Below are positions 8,833 through 17,408 of a stretch of 64,000 nucleotides of DNA, one piece after another (within the stretch, counting starts at the first letter, position 1; each line of letters starts with the position of its first letter). The notes under the pieces were generated by a model. That model was not told the DNA's origin. It was given only the letters and a program-made list of their open reading frames with translations, and searched no databases. The DNA comes from Kordiimonadaceae bacterium (GTDB lineage: Bacteria; Pseudomonadota; Alphaproteobacteria; Sphingomonadales; Kordiimonadaceae). The stretch is taken from the NCBI GenBank assembly GCA_017640725.1, contig JAEPQB010000002.1, forward strand, positions 434,001 through 498,000. Reading direction: 5' to 3'. The position numbers and the translations under genes were made by a program.

Positions 8833-9576
8833 ATGACGGCGACCACATATGAACCCCCGAAAATGGAATTCCGCAAGGCATGGCGCGCGCTCAATGCGCT
8901 GATCGCTGACCCTGAGGACACCAGCCAGGTATTCACCATCATGCGGGCGCTGACCGGCAAGTCCTTCTACAAGCAGTATCTGAAGTTCAGGAAGAACAAG
9001 ATGGGCGCGCAGGTTCTGGAAGAAAAGCGCAACCTGATTGACACGCTGGTGGACCGGGAAGCCTTGAAACAATACCCCGAAGGCACGCTTGGCAAGGCCT
9101 ACATCGATTTTATGATCCGCGAGGGCATTTCGGCTGAAGGCCTCGCCGAGATCAGCGAAGATAGCTACGACGAGTTTGAAGACAAGGACATGGAGCGTTA
9201 CGCCTTCCGCACGCGCGACATGCATGACCTGTGGCATGTGGTCACCGGCTATGGCCGCGACGGGCTTGGCGAAGTGTGCGTGGTCGCGTTTTCGTATGCG
9301 CAGACCAAGCAGCTGGGTTTCGCCGCCATTGCGCTGATGGGTGCTTATGACTTTTCGCGTCGGTTCCCGGGCAATCGCATTTTCCGCGCCGCCTGGCAGG
9401 CTTACCGCATTGGCCGCAAGGCTGAGTGGTTCACTGGCCAGGACTGGGAGCATCTGCTGACCCTGCCGATTGAAGACGTGCGCAAGATGCTGAAGGTGCA
9501 AACACCCGACATTTACCTTGAGCACGACGAGGTGATTGCCAACACCAGACCAGAGGCGCTTGCGGCCGCCGAATAA
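8833..9576 (+). CDS. Coq4 family protein (ubiquinone biosynthesis), paralogue 1
   Basis: A 247-residue Coq4-like protein. The hallmark metal motif HDxxH-x11-E is complete: His131, Asp132, His135 and Glu147. In eukaryotes Coq4 organises the ubiquinone complex and has been linked to C1 decarboxylation/hydroxylation of the ring; bacterial homologues are less well studied. The soluble, helix-rich sequence lacks a signal peptide, so it should act at the cytoplasmic membrane face. It is about half or more identical by eye to the product at 17409-18203. The leader carries direct and inverted repeats, and a terminator follows at 9602. Confidence 0.88.
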   Translation: MTATTYEPPKMEFRKAWRALNALIADPEDTSQVFTIMRALTGKSFYKQYLKFRKNKMGAQVLEEKRNLIDTLVDREALKQYPEGTLGKAYIDFMIREGISAEGLAEISEDSYDEFEDKDMERYAFRTRDMHDLWHVVTGYGRDGLGEVCVVAFSYAQTKQLGFAAIALMGAYDFSRRFPGNRIFRAAWQAYRIGRKAEWFTGQDWEHLLTLPIEDVRKMLKVQTPDIYLEHDEVIANTRPEALAAAE

Positions 9577-9601
9577 CAGCTTGCGGGCGAAGACCGTGAA
9601 A

Positions 9602-9641
9602 GGGGCTCCCACCAAATTAACTTAGGCGTGGAGCCTTTTTT
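9602..9641 (+). terminator. Intrinsic terminator after coq4-like gene 1
   Basis: Stem ggctcc(c)ac (9604-9612) pairs with gtggagcc (9628-9635) and is followed by six T residues. It lies 25 bases after the stop codon. Confidence 0.8.
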
Positions 9642-9755
9642 GTGGGCTGCGCATAGCCAGTTGGTTACACACAGACACTAAGCCTGTAGAGTGATCCGAC
9701 AGCAGCGCCCGCACCAATATGGGTGGGAAAACTGTGATCGAGTTGGGAGGGTGGC

Positions 9756-10553
9756 ATGTTCAAGTTTGCTTTGGCGGTACTCACCGTATTGGGGATGAAG
9801 CAACAAACTCTGTCTGACATAAACTTGGCGTTGCTACCCGATTTCACTAACCAAACCTGTTTCGCGCAACAAGTTCAGGTCACCGATTTGTCCGAGTGGT
9901 GCGAAGACGTGGAAGCTTTGTCGCGGCAAAGCGTTGCTCCCGGTGACACAAACACGGGCAGATACTTGGCTCGATTGTCAAATTTAAAGGACAAGCACGC
10001 GGCCACCTATGATGAGGAAACTCATTTGGAGAAGAAACTGGGTCTTTTGGAAGTTGCACTGCTGAGAGAGCAGACAAAGCTTTTGAACGCTTTTCTCTCA
10101 CGAATGACTTACCAGGGAAAATACGATTCAAAGCGTTCAGTTTTTCAGAAAATCAGATTATTGTCCCTGCAGGCCAGCGTCGGTTTGAACGAAGATCCCG
10201 ATGCAATTGATGACGCGGTTCGTGTACTCCTGAATAGCTATTTGAGTGACAAAGCTCTCACCTATACTGACCGAGCAGGTACCATCGTCGCCGGCAATTT
10301 TGCATACTATTACATCACTAATAATGAATTGCAGAAAGGCCTCGAGCTTCTTCAGTCGTGTACAAATCACTCGATTGCCAATGCTTCAGTGCCCCTGACA
10401 ATTCCGTGTTTTTACCAGATTTTGAGAAGCCAGTCTTTGGACCAAAAGGTAGTCCAACAAGTTGCACAGTCGCTGCAAAGCAATATCTGCGGGGGGCTTC
10501 ATAAGTCCGTTTGCGAAGCATTGTCTCCCGAACTTAAACCATATCTCCAGTAA
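9756..10553 (+). CDS. Uncharacterised exported protein
   Basis: A 265-residue product beginning with a short hydrophobic segment (FKFALAVLTVLG) consistent with a signal peptide, though no clean cleavage site is obvious. The remainder is predicted to be helical, with a repeat-like region (residues about 95-215) that could be TPR-like, plus scattered cysteines. I do not recognise the family. Base composition is more AT-rich than flanking genes. It ends directly against the convergent PD40 gene at 10554. Confidence 0.6.
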   Translation: MFKFALAVLTVLGMKQQTLSDINLALLPDFTNQTCFAQQVQVTDLSEWCEDVEALSRQSVAPGDTNTGRYLARLSNLKDKHAATYDEETHLEKKLGLLEVALLREQTKLLNAFLSRMTYQGKYDSKRSVFQKIRLLSLQASVGLNEDPDAIDDAVRVLLNSYLSDKALTYTDRAGTIVAGNFAYYYITNNELQKGLELLQSCTNHSIANASVPLTIPCFYQILRSQSLDQKVVQQVAQSLQSNICGGLHKSVCEALSPELKPYLQ

Positions 10554-11537
10554 TCAAGGCCGCAGCCGCTCGATGATGTCGGCACTCATCCAGTACACGT
10601 CGCCTGCCACCACTTTGCGCCAGCCACCATTGGCTGGCTCGCTGGTACGGCGGGAGAAGAAGAAATATTTCCCATCACGGCTCACAACCGGGCAATAGTC
10701 CAGCCGCTCTGTGTTCACCTCCGGTCCCATATTGATGGGCGCGCCCCAGCTGCCATCCGCTGCGCGGTACGAGATATAGAGGTCGCCGCCGCCGATGCCG
10801 CCAGCTCTCTCCGATGAAAAGATGAGATAGCTCTCGTCTGGTGCCACGAAGGTGTCGCCCACGCTGTTGCCGCCGGGTATTTGAACCGGCACCGGCGCCT
10901 CAAAACCGCCGCCAACTTTGGCTTGCGCGCGGTGCAGTCCATCGCGGGAGGCGTCGCCGTCCCCATTTGCATAGGTGGTGAAATAGAGGCTGCCGTCCGC
11001 AATGACCGAGGAATAGACCTCCTGCGCGTCGGTGTTTATGGGCGCGGGCAGTGGCGACGCCGGTTGCCATGCACCGTCCTCGCCTTTTTCGCTCACCCAG
11101 ATATTCAGGTTCCCTTCCCCGCCGGTTTCCGGCTCATAGGGCCCCATGAAATAGAGCCGCTGACCATCGGGCGACAGGGACATATCCGCCGCCCATGTGT
11201 GCGGCGAGCCCGGGTAAAGGCGCAGGCTTTTGGGTGGGTTCCAGCCACCATAGCTGAAGGTCGTGTGGAACAGGATCAATCGCCCCTTGCCCGGATAGCC
11301 CTGTTGCTCGTCAGGTCCATCAATCATGCGCGTGAAGAAAAATTCTTTACCGTCCGGCGAAAACACGCTGTTGAGTTCAACAGCACCCGTGTTCACCATG
11401 CCCGGCGCAAACAGCTTTGGCGTGTCCCCTGGCGGCACTTGCCCCAAATAGGGGCTTTGGTGACTATCAAGCGCCACGCTGCCTGTGGCCATAGTCAGCG
11501 ATAGTGCAGCCATTGCTGCGCGTGTTATCCCCGGCAT
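10554..11537 (-). CDS. Secreted PD40/WD40-like beta-propeller protein
   Basis: A 327-residue exported protein. The first 22 residues are a signal peptide (AAMAALSLTMATGSVA). Repeated PD40-type motifs give a TolB-like propeller: SVFSPDGKEFFFTR, DMSLSPDGQRLYFMG, SYLIFSSERAGGIGGGDLY and PVVSRDGKYFFFSRR. Such proteins are usually periplasmic binding or sensing modules. It lies downstream of, and on the same strand as, the S9 peptidase (82 bases between), another propeller-containing type, but carries no catalytic domain itself. Ligand unknown. Confidence 0.82.
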   Translation of the reverse strand: MPGITRAAMAALSLTMATGSVALDSHQSPYLGQVPPGDTPKLFAPGMVNTGAVELNSVFSPDGKEFFFTRMIDGPDEQQGYPGKGRLILFHTTFSYGGWNPPKSLRLYPGSPHTWAADMSLSPDGQRLYFMGPYEPETGGEGNLNIWVSEKGEDGAWQPASPLPAPINTDAQEVYSSVIADGSLYFTTYANGDGDASRDGLHRAQAKVGGGFEAPVPVQIPGGNSVGDTFVAPDESYLIFSSERAGGIGGGDLYISYRAADGSWGAPINMGPEVNTERLDYCPVVSRDGKYFFFSRRTSEPANGGWRKVVAGDVYWMSADIIERLRP

Positions 11538-11619
11538 CGCAATCCTCCGTAATCAACATGGAAAACACTAATGACTACGGAAGACGGAGGCAACGGGTTG
11601 CGCACCAGAAGGCGCACCG

Positions 11620-13704
11620 TCAGCTGCCGCACTGCCGCTGCTGCTCCCTATCCCCACAGATGCTGTTCTTGTCAAACACCAGCGATTTCCGCAGGTAGCG
11701 CGCCAACTGGGGGCTGATGTCTGCGTCCATCCTGCCGCCCAAATGGTCGGCCAGCGCTTTTTCCAGCATGTAAAAATACGCTTCCCTGTGCAGGGCTTTT
11801 CGGGGGCTGTGCGGTGCCGATGGTTCAACCAGAAATGTCACCTGCTTGTTTGCCTGATGGAGCTTCAAGGCATAATCCCGCACATCCAGGATCGACACCC
11901 GCTTGTCTTTTTCCCCCGCCCAAATGTAAAGCGGGCGCTTGATATTTTGCATGGCTTCAGCGGGCGACTGTTTTGTCAGCCGAAGCGCGTCCTGCGGGTC
12001 ATTCGGGTCCACAACAAGCCGTATGAAGTTCGCATAGCGAACCTGCCATTCAGGGCCTTGTTCTGCGTTCTTGGCAAAGCGAATGGCGTCCACAAGATTG
12101 GCGGGCGGGGCACCAGCAAACCCGACCTGAAACAGGTCAGGGGTGAACGCAAGCGCACCCAGAACCGAAAAACCGCCAAAGGAATGGCCGGAGATACCCA
12201 ACTTGCCCGGGTCGCCCACCCCGCGCGACAGCACATACTGCATGCCGTCCAGAATGTCCTGATGCACCCTGCCGTTGCCAAAGTCACGATTGGCACTCAG
12301 GGTAAACTGCCTGCCAAACCCGGTGGAGGCGCGGAAATTGGGCTCAAACACCGCGTAACCCCGGTTGGCAAGAAACTGCGCCACACTATTGTAGCTGCCG
12401 ATTGATCGGCTCCACGGCCCGCCGTGCGGCACCACAACCAGCGGCACTTCGCGTGGCGCCAGTCCATTTGGCAGCGTGACATATCCCAGCTGTTGCCCGC
12501 CATCACTAACCGGATACCAAACAGGCACGCGAAGGGCCGGCTTAAAATCTGTATCACTTGCGGCCTGACGTTGGGCATACGGGGCGGTTTCCATTGGCAA
12601 GAGCACGTCATCGCTGCCCGCTCGGTAGATACCGACCCGCGCAGTTTTGCGCCCAGGCCCCACATCAAACGCCAGCCAGGTTTCACGATCTTCGCTTGCT
12701 TCCAGTTCAACGTATTCTGCCTTCAGGCGCGGCTTCAGTCGGGCCAGAATGTCTGACGTATTTGCTGTTAATCCACCATGGGTGATGTGCTCATCCCGGT
12801 AAAAAGCAACATCAGGTTTCGCGGTGAGCGGGTCAATCATGACCGATGCCAGATCAAACCTGCCGGATGGGTCCGTATGCACCAGCGATGTCTCACCACT
12901 GTTGAGGTTGAGCGCATACAAAGACGCATGGTCGGTCTCGAACCGGCCTTTCATGTATAGGGTGCCCGACTGTGCATCAAAGCCATAAAGCGCACAGCCA
13001 TCATTGCCGCTGCATGAGGTGATTGTTTGGGAACTGTCGCCTTGCAGGTGCAGAACTTCCATCATGCCCTCATGCAGTTCAAGCAAGATACTCACGCTGC
13101 CGTCAGAGCCCATCAGGAAATTCACGGGCCGCTGCGCGCTCTTGTGCAGCTGCGTGCGTGTACCGTCCGCGCTCACCCTGTACAAAATGGATTGCTGTCC
13201 TTCTTCGCTTTGTTTGGCGACAAAAAAGGCATGCGGATGCTGCCGGTCAACTCTATAGAAAACCTCATCACGGTCACGATCCAGATTTATGACAAAACCG
13301 GGTGCTTTGCCCGCATCCACCGGCACTGCTGACACCCCTTGTGCAGAGGTCACAAAAATATATTGGCTGTCTGCCGACCAATAGATGTCATCCAGCAGTT
13401 TGCTGGTCAGCAGCAGGCTGTGATCTTGGCTGATGGTGTCAAAGAGCCAAAGGGCGCGCCGCCTGCCCTGCTCTATCACATAGGCCAGTGATTGCCCGTC
13501 CGGGGAAAGCCGCACACTGTCAATGGCGCGCCTCTCTATCATTGCTGCGCGGGCAACAATCGGCGACGGTGCGCGCGCCGTGCTTTCTGCAATCGCGTCG
13601 TCCAGCGTGTCTGCTTGGATCGGTTGCATGGTTAGCGCTGAGGTTACGGAGGCTATCAGGGCAACAGCTGCCCATCGCCACCTGACTATAAGTGAGCGTT
13701 TCAT
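11620..13704 (-). CDS. S9 family (prolyl oligopeptidase-type) peptidase, secreted
   Basis: A 694-residue serine peptidase with a start at ATG 13702-13704, chosen because it opens a signal peptide (KRSLIVRWRW then a hydrophobic stretch to QAD). The N-terminal 400 residues form a propeller-like domain (SVRLSPDGQSLAYVIEQG). The C-terminal alpha/beta hydrolase domain has the nucleophile in GHSFGGFS (Ser near 505), an acid in GEKDKRV (near 595) and His in SAPHSPRK (near 630). It probably cleaves dipeptides or oligopeptides in the periplasm. It sits 79 bases downstream of the ABC permease gene with no terminator seen, so it may belong to the GntR-controlled operon. Confidence 0.9.
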   Translation of the reverse strand: MKRSLIVRWRWAAVALIASVTSALTMQPIQADTLDDAIAESTARAPSPIVARAAMIERRAIDSVRLSPDGQSLAYVIEQGRRRALWLFDTISQDHSLLLTSKLLDDIYWSADSQYIFVTSAQGVSAVPVDAGKAPGFVINLDRDRDEVFYRVDRQHPHAFFVAKQSEEGQQSILYRVSADGTRTQLHKSAQRPVNFLMGSDGSVSILLELHEGMMEVLHLQGDSSQTITSCSGNDGCALYGFDAQSGTLYMKGRFETDHASLYALNLNSGETSLVHTDPSGRFDLASVMIDPLTAKPDVAFYRDEHITHGGLTANTSDILARLKPRLKAEYVELEASEDRETWLAFDVGPGRKTARVGIYRAGSDDVLLPMETAPYAQRQAASDTDFKPALRVPVWYPVSDGGQQLGYVTLPNGLAPREVPLVVVPHGGPWSRSIGSYNSVAQFLANRGYAVFEPNFRASTGFGRQFTLSANRDFGNGRVHQDILDGMQYVLSRGVGDPGKLGISGHSFGGFSVLGALAFTPDLFQVGFAGAPPANLVDAIRFAKNAEQGPEWQVRYANFIRLVVDPNDPQDALRLTKQSPAEAMQNIKRPLYIWAGEKDKRVSILDVRDYALKLHQANKQVTFLVEPSAPHSPRKALHREAYFYMLEKALADHLGGRMDADISPQLARYLRKSLVFDKNSICGDREQQRQCGS

Positions 13705-13783
13705 ATCGTTTTCCACTGTCGTTTGTGCCCTTCGATGGGCTATTGGAACCACCGCCAAAAGCGATGGCTCATTTATGATTTTT

Positions 13784-15652
13784 TTAGGCTGGCGCGGCAG
13801 ATGCCTCTGCCACTGGCTCAGGCCCAGTTTCCTCAGGGCGCCACGGGTTCATCAACAAACAAGCAATGACGATGGGCAGCCCCAAGAAAGCAACCAACAG
13901 CAACCAGGTGGTTGCAACCGGTTTCGGCATATTCTGGCGCCGCACCAGAAATACCACTGCGGCAATGGCAAACAGATGCAACAGGATCGCCACGCCATAC
14001 AGGGATGGCGGGTAACCGACCATGCGCTCCGCGGTCCAAGGTCGGCCGTCAGTGGTGCGGGGGTCGATCAACGCAACCATGTTGTCATAAACAATAGACA
14101 ACACAGGTGCCGCCATTTCCAGGTGGTGCCGGATCCACCCCGGGTGGGCGTACGTGTCGAAAGTTCGCGTATAGACCTGCTCCGTTTCACCACCCGGCTT
14201 AGAGTGCAGAACAATTATGCCCGGCTTGTCGAAGGCAAGCAGGTCTGGTCCGCTATAGACCACCAGATAGCCATCAACCATTCGGTAGGTCTGCACATAA
14301 TAAACACTGTTCGGGTCAACCGGATGTGGCACAATATGATCCGGCTCTGCGGCATAATATTCATCCGCAAATGTTTCCCGATCAAACAGCAACAAAGAAC
14401 GGCTGGTCGAAAGCGCCACATAATGCTCTTCAATCTGTGGCGGACCAATGATGCGTTCACCGGTAGCTGGTTGAAACTTTTCGATCAGGTGCCGCTCGTT
14501 GAAATCAAGAAAATACATGCCATCCGAAGTGACCATGAGATTGTTGCCAGAGATAATTGGCACTTCGCGGAACCGGTCTTCGGCGCGCGCCTGATCAACA
14601 CTTTCCAAAAAGCCGTTTCGACCCACTGCGCCCACCGGTTCCTGACTTATGGCATGGCGCCCCTCGAGCAGCATACTGCCATGAGAAAACTGCCAAACAG
14701 TGTTACTTTCGCTGTCGGACAGGGCATATTGCTGGTCCTTAATGAAAAGCTGGCCTCTGTGCGGGAACGGTGCAGCTTTTGTGGACACAATCGCCGCGTC
14801 CGCAAGGGCCGCCTGCTGACCAAACTGTGTGGCCCTGGGGTGGGGACTTCCCTGCAGCGCATAGTTTACGCGGTCAGCGGCATCAAGGTTCCAATAATAG
14901 CGGAAAGTGCCATCAATCGGATTATTGTCAGGATGCGTGCCCATAATGAATTTTGGCACATGATAGGTCATGGTTGAGGACATCGTCAGCCCATACATAA
15001 CCGAAACAGAAAGCGGTACCGCCATCAGTGCGATGGCCCATGGCTTGCGGACATGCTGCGACAGGTTTGGTTTGAAGCTCACCGCATTCAAAATTGCAAG
15101 CAACGCCACCATTAGGATGGGGGGCAGAAACTGGCCAACGGCTGATTGCGGGGACGGTATCAGCAAGATCAAAATCAAGGGCGCAAAAAGAAAAGAGCCT
15201 TTGTTTGCGCTCAGCGCCGTCAAGCTACCAACCAGATACGCCGCACAACATAGCATAAAGAAATGCAAGACATAGGCATAGTGACGACCATCAATGACCG
15301 TTGCTGTCGCCAAATCGAGCCCCGCCACCATAAGAAACCATGGAACCGCGATTGCGATGGCCAGAACTGCCATACCCGCCAACATGACAGCGCCATAAAT
15401 TTTTTGTGGGTCCACAGGGCGGTGGATCAAAAACGTCCAGTGGTTTTTGCGGCGGTGCAGCAGCATTTGTGTGAGACCAAAAGCCATGCTGCCAAACATC
15501 AGGGCCACACTCAGGACGGCCACGGGCTCTGAGTTAGGATCAAGAAACGGCCCTAGCCGGGAAATAAAAATGGCGGCGACCAGAAAAGCTATCATGGCCA
15601 GTCCGGCCGCTTTTCGATATCGCAGGAATTCACATACAAGTATGTTTTTCAT
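13784..15652 (-). CDS. ABC transporter permease-like protein with large extracytoplasmic domain
   Basis: A 622-residue membrane protein following the ABC ATPase gene after 10 bases. About seven hydrophobic helices occupy residues 15-225. A polar stretch of roughly 310 residues (about 230-540) follows, then two final helices (about 550-570 and 578-600). The polar part contains repeated strand-rich segments (SDGMYFLDFNERH, HYVALSTSRSLLLF, YLVVYSGPDLLAFD) resembling propeller blades and is predicted periplasmic. This is unusual for an ABC-2 type permease. Position strongly suggests it is the membrane partner of the ATPase at 15663; cargo or function is unknown. Confidence 0.75.
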   Translation of the reverse strand: MKNILVCEFLRYRKAAGLAMIAFLVAAIFISRLGPFLDPNSEPVAVLSVALMFGSMAFGLTQMLLHRRKNHWTFLIHRPVDPQKIYGAVMLAGMAVLAIAIAVPWFLMVAGLDLATATVIDGRHYAYVLHFFMLCCAAYLVGSLTALSANKGSFLFAPLILILLIPSPQSAVGQFLPPILMVALLAILNAVSFKPNLSQHVRKPWAIALMAVPLSVSVMYGLTMSSTMTYHVPKFIMGTHPDNNPIDGTFRYYWNLDAADRVNYALQGSPHPRATQFGQQAALADAAIVSTKAAPFPHRGQLFIKDQQYALSDSESNTVWQFSHGSMLLEGRHAISQEPVGAVGRNGFLESVDQARAEDRFREVPIISGNNLMVTSDGMYFLDFNERHLIEKFQPATGERIIGPPQIEEHYVALSTSRSLLLFDRETFADEYYAAEPDHIVPHPVDPNSVYYVQTYRMVDGYLVVYSGPDLLAFDKPGIIVLHSKPGGETEQVYTRTFDTYAHPGWIRHHLEMAAPVLSIVYDNMVALIDPRTTDGRPWTAERMVGYPPSLYGVAILLHLFAIAAVVFLVRRQNMPKPVATTWLLLVAFLGLPIVIACLLMNPWRPEETGPEPVAEASAAPA

Positions 15653-15662
15653 CGAAGTGTCC

Positions 15663-16580
15663 TCAGTTTTTTCTGTCGTATGCGCCTGACGGCGATTTAT
15701 GATTTTTTGTTAAAAAGGCATTCACCGCGCGCTCCAGATTGACGCTGGACTGTGAGATGCTGGACGCGCCCATATTTGCCAGTTGTTGGCCAAAGTCTGG
15801 GCCTTGGTCCGCCACCAAAATGTGATGCTGACCGTCGATGAGTTTGGCTGTAAGAAACCCGGGCATCTTATCCCTGGCGAACATATCGCCAACAAATTCA
15901 CCAACCCAGTAGCTGACCCGCTGAACAAATTCGTCTGGCGAAGAATTGTTCACCAAATGGCCTTTTTCCATGATGATCAGTTTGTCGGCGACGCGTTCGA
16001 TCTCTTCCATTTGATGCGAGCAGTAGATGATGGTGCTGTCATACTCGGTTTCGGTGAACATCAATGCTTCAAGAAATGATTGCTTGGCGACGATATCCAG
16101 ACCCAGGGTTGGCTCATCTAGAATGAGCACCGAAGGTGTCTGGGCAAGAGCCATGGCAAGGTTCAGGCCAGCCCTCTCCCCCCGCGAAAGGCCTGACACC
16201 TTTTGCTTTGGGTCCACGTCAAAATAGCCAATGACCTGATCAAAAATTTCCTGGCTCCAGCTGGGGTAAAAGGCGCGCTGAAAGTCCATCACCCCTTGCG
16301 CCGTCATCCAGGTTGGCAGGGTGTGTTCTTCGTTGACATACCCGACGCGGCCGCGAACGCTTTCAGGCAGGGACCTGCTGTCCTCCCCCAGCAAATAGCC
16401 TGCACCACTGGTAGGCGATTCGATACCAAGCAGAATCCGGAAAAGCGTAGACTTTCCGGCACCATTGGACCCGACAATTGCATGAATGCCGCCCGGATCA
16501 ACCTTCAGAGAAAAATCTGACAAGGCCTTTTTGGCACCGAACGTTTTGGTGAGATTTATTGTCTCGATGAAATGCTGCAT
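15663..16580 (-). CDS. ABC transporter ATP-binding protein (YtrB-like)
   Basis: A 305-residue ATPase. The start is the ATG at 16578-16580 with GAGG upstream, 7 bases after the gntR stop; a longer frame overlapping gntR is less likely. Walker A is GSNGAGKST (residues 37-45), the signature is a degenerate LSRGERAGL, Walker B is VLILDEPTLGLD, and the switch His lies in YCSHQME. About 90 extra residues after the fold may contact the permease. Gene order gntR-ATPase-permease is that of Bacillus ytr-type operons, which respond to cell-wall-active compounds; an equivalent role here is inferred only. Confidence 0.9.
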   Translation of the reverse strand: MQHFIETINLTKTFGAKKALSDFSLKVDPGGIHAIVGSNGAGKSTLFRILLGIESPTSGAGYLLGEDSRSLPESVRGRVGYVNEEHTLPTWMTAQGVMDFQRAFYPSWSQEIFDQVIGYFDVDPKQKVSGLSRGERAGLNLAMALAQTPSVLILDEPTLGLDIVAKQSFLEALMFTETEYDSTIIYCSHQMEEIERVADKLIIMEKGHLVNNSSPDEFVQRVSYWVGEFVGDMFARDKMPGFLTAKLIDGQHHILVADQGPDFGQQLANMGASSISQSSVNLERAVNAFLTKNHKSPSGAYDRKN

Positions 16581-16587
16581 GTTTTTG

Positions 16588-17001
16588 TTATCCTCGTTTT
16601 GTGCCGTTTTCCGGCGCGCCTTTGCCAAGTTTTGTTAATGCTGCTTCCACTCTTTCGAGAATCTCCTGGTCGGAAAACTCGAGGTAAGCGATCTCGTTTG
16701 CAAAAGCATCAACGGCCCCAGTCAGGCGTTTTTCTTGTTCTTCCTCGCTCAGTAGCTGTCGTGGCTCGGACACAAATAGTCCCAGACCCTGTCGGGCCTC
16801 TAGGAGGCCTTGAGAAGTCAATTCCGCATATGCCTTGGCAACGGTATTGGCGTTGATTGTGAGCTGCATTGCGAGCCCCCTAACACTGGGGAGCTTGGTA
16901 CCCGTCGGCAGATTTCCCTGAGCGATCTCCATGCGCAAACCGTCAACGATTTGCTTGAAGATCGGCCGGGAGTCGCCTGTCACAATCTGGATATTTATCA
17001 C
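16588..17001 (-). CDS. GntR family regulator, YtrA subfamily
   Basis: A 137-residue regulator. I choose the GTG at 16999-17001, giving the usual YtrA-type start MINIQIVTGDSRPIFKQIVDG. The longer frame to 17073 would run through the operator. The winged helix covers residues 10-75 (LPSVRGLAMQLTINANTVAKAYAEL), followed by a short helical dimerisation tail rather than a ligand domain, as in YtrA. It leads the operon with the ATPase and permease genes and most likely represses it through the palindrome at 17025-17049. Confidence 0.88.
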   Translation of the reverse strand: MINIQIVTGDSRPIFKQIVDGLRMEIAQGNLPTGTKLPSVRGLAMQLTINANTVAKAYAELTSQGLLEARQGLGLFVSEPRQLLSEEEQEKRLTGAVDAFANEIAYLEFSDQEILERVEAALTKLGKGAPENGTKRG

Positions 17002-17024
17002 GTGCCAATTCGTTCCAAAGATCA

Positions 17025-17049
17025 ACTGTACTATTTGTACTAGTACAGT
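17025..17049. promoter_or_regulatory. Inverted repeat, probable YtrA/GntR operator
   Basis: Arms actgtact (17025-17032) and agtacagt (17042-17049) are exact reverse complements around 9 bases, and a nested gtactagtac palindrome lies at 17037-17046. The site is 24 bases upstream of the GntR GTG start. Autoregulation by that GntR is inferred. Confidence 0.75.
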
Positions 17050-17335
17050 AGATACACATGATGACTCCGTCAAGACCCGGCGCAGAAATTTTAGCAGGAA
17101 ACAACGTGAATGTTAGGCATACTGCCGCTTTGACACGCAGTGAGAAGCCTTTTGAGGTTGGCAGAGAGCTTACCTCAAAGGCACTTCTGCCGGTGATGCA
17201 GCTTGTCATTGTGTTTGGTGGAGGCCCGCACGAATCATGGAGAGGCCTGGGGTTTACCTATCTGGGCGGTGGAAAAACCGGAAATTTGAAAGTCCTTTCC
17301 AATTGCAGAAAAAGCTATCATAGCCATTCACTTTT

Positions 17336-17393
17336 CCTATTGACATTTATGTTCATTAATATCATCTTCTTATCAACATTCTTGTTCATTAAT
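17336..17393. promoter_or_regulatory. Paired direct repeat upstream of coq4-like gene 2
   Basis: Two copies, cctattgacatttat (17336-17350) and cttatcaacattctt (17369-17383), are each followed by gttcattaat and are spaced 33 bp. The first copy matches the repeat at 8738-8752 at 13 of 15 bases. A TTGACA hexamer at 17340-17345 inside the first copy could also be a -35 element. The right copy ends 15 bases before the ATG. Confidence 0.55.
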
Positions 17394-17408
17394 CCGAAGG
17401 ATACAGAC

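Larger units (their letters stand above)
17002..17408. other. Intergenic region between gntR and coq4-like gene 2
   Basis: This 407-base divergent spacer holds the GntR-type operator at 17025-17049 near its left end and the paired coq4 promoter motif at 17336-17393 near its right end. Between them (about 17050-17335) I see no convincing gene, RNA or repeat. An open frame running in from 17058 into the coq4-like gene has no ribosome site or family similarity. Confidence 0.6.

Noticed and set aside
13523-14977. A 484-codon plus-strand open frame opposite the permease and the peptidase start
   Set aside because: It is antisense to two genes with signal peptide, helices and catalytic motifs on the other strand, has no family-like segment, and its composition is that of a GC-rich mirror frame.
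17058-17408. An N-terminal extension of 117 residues for coq4-like protein 2
   Set aside because: The paralogue begins at the equivalent of residue 12 of the ATG 17409 product, a GAAGG ribosome site precedes that ATG, and the extension contains promoter repeats and no family similarity.
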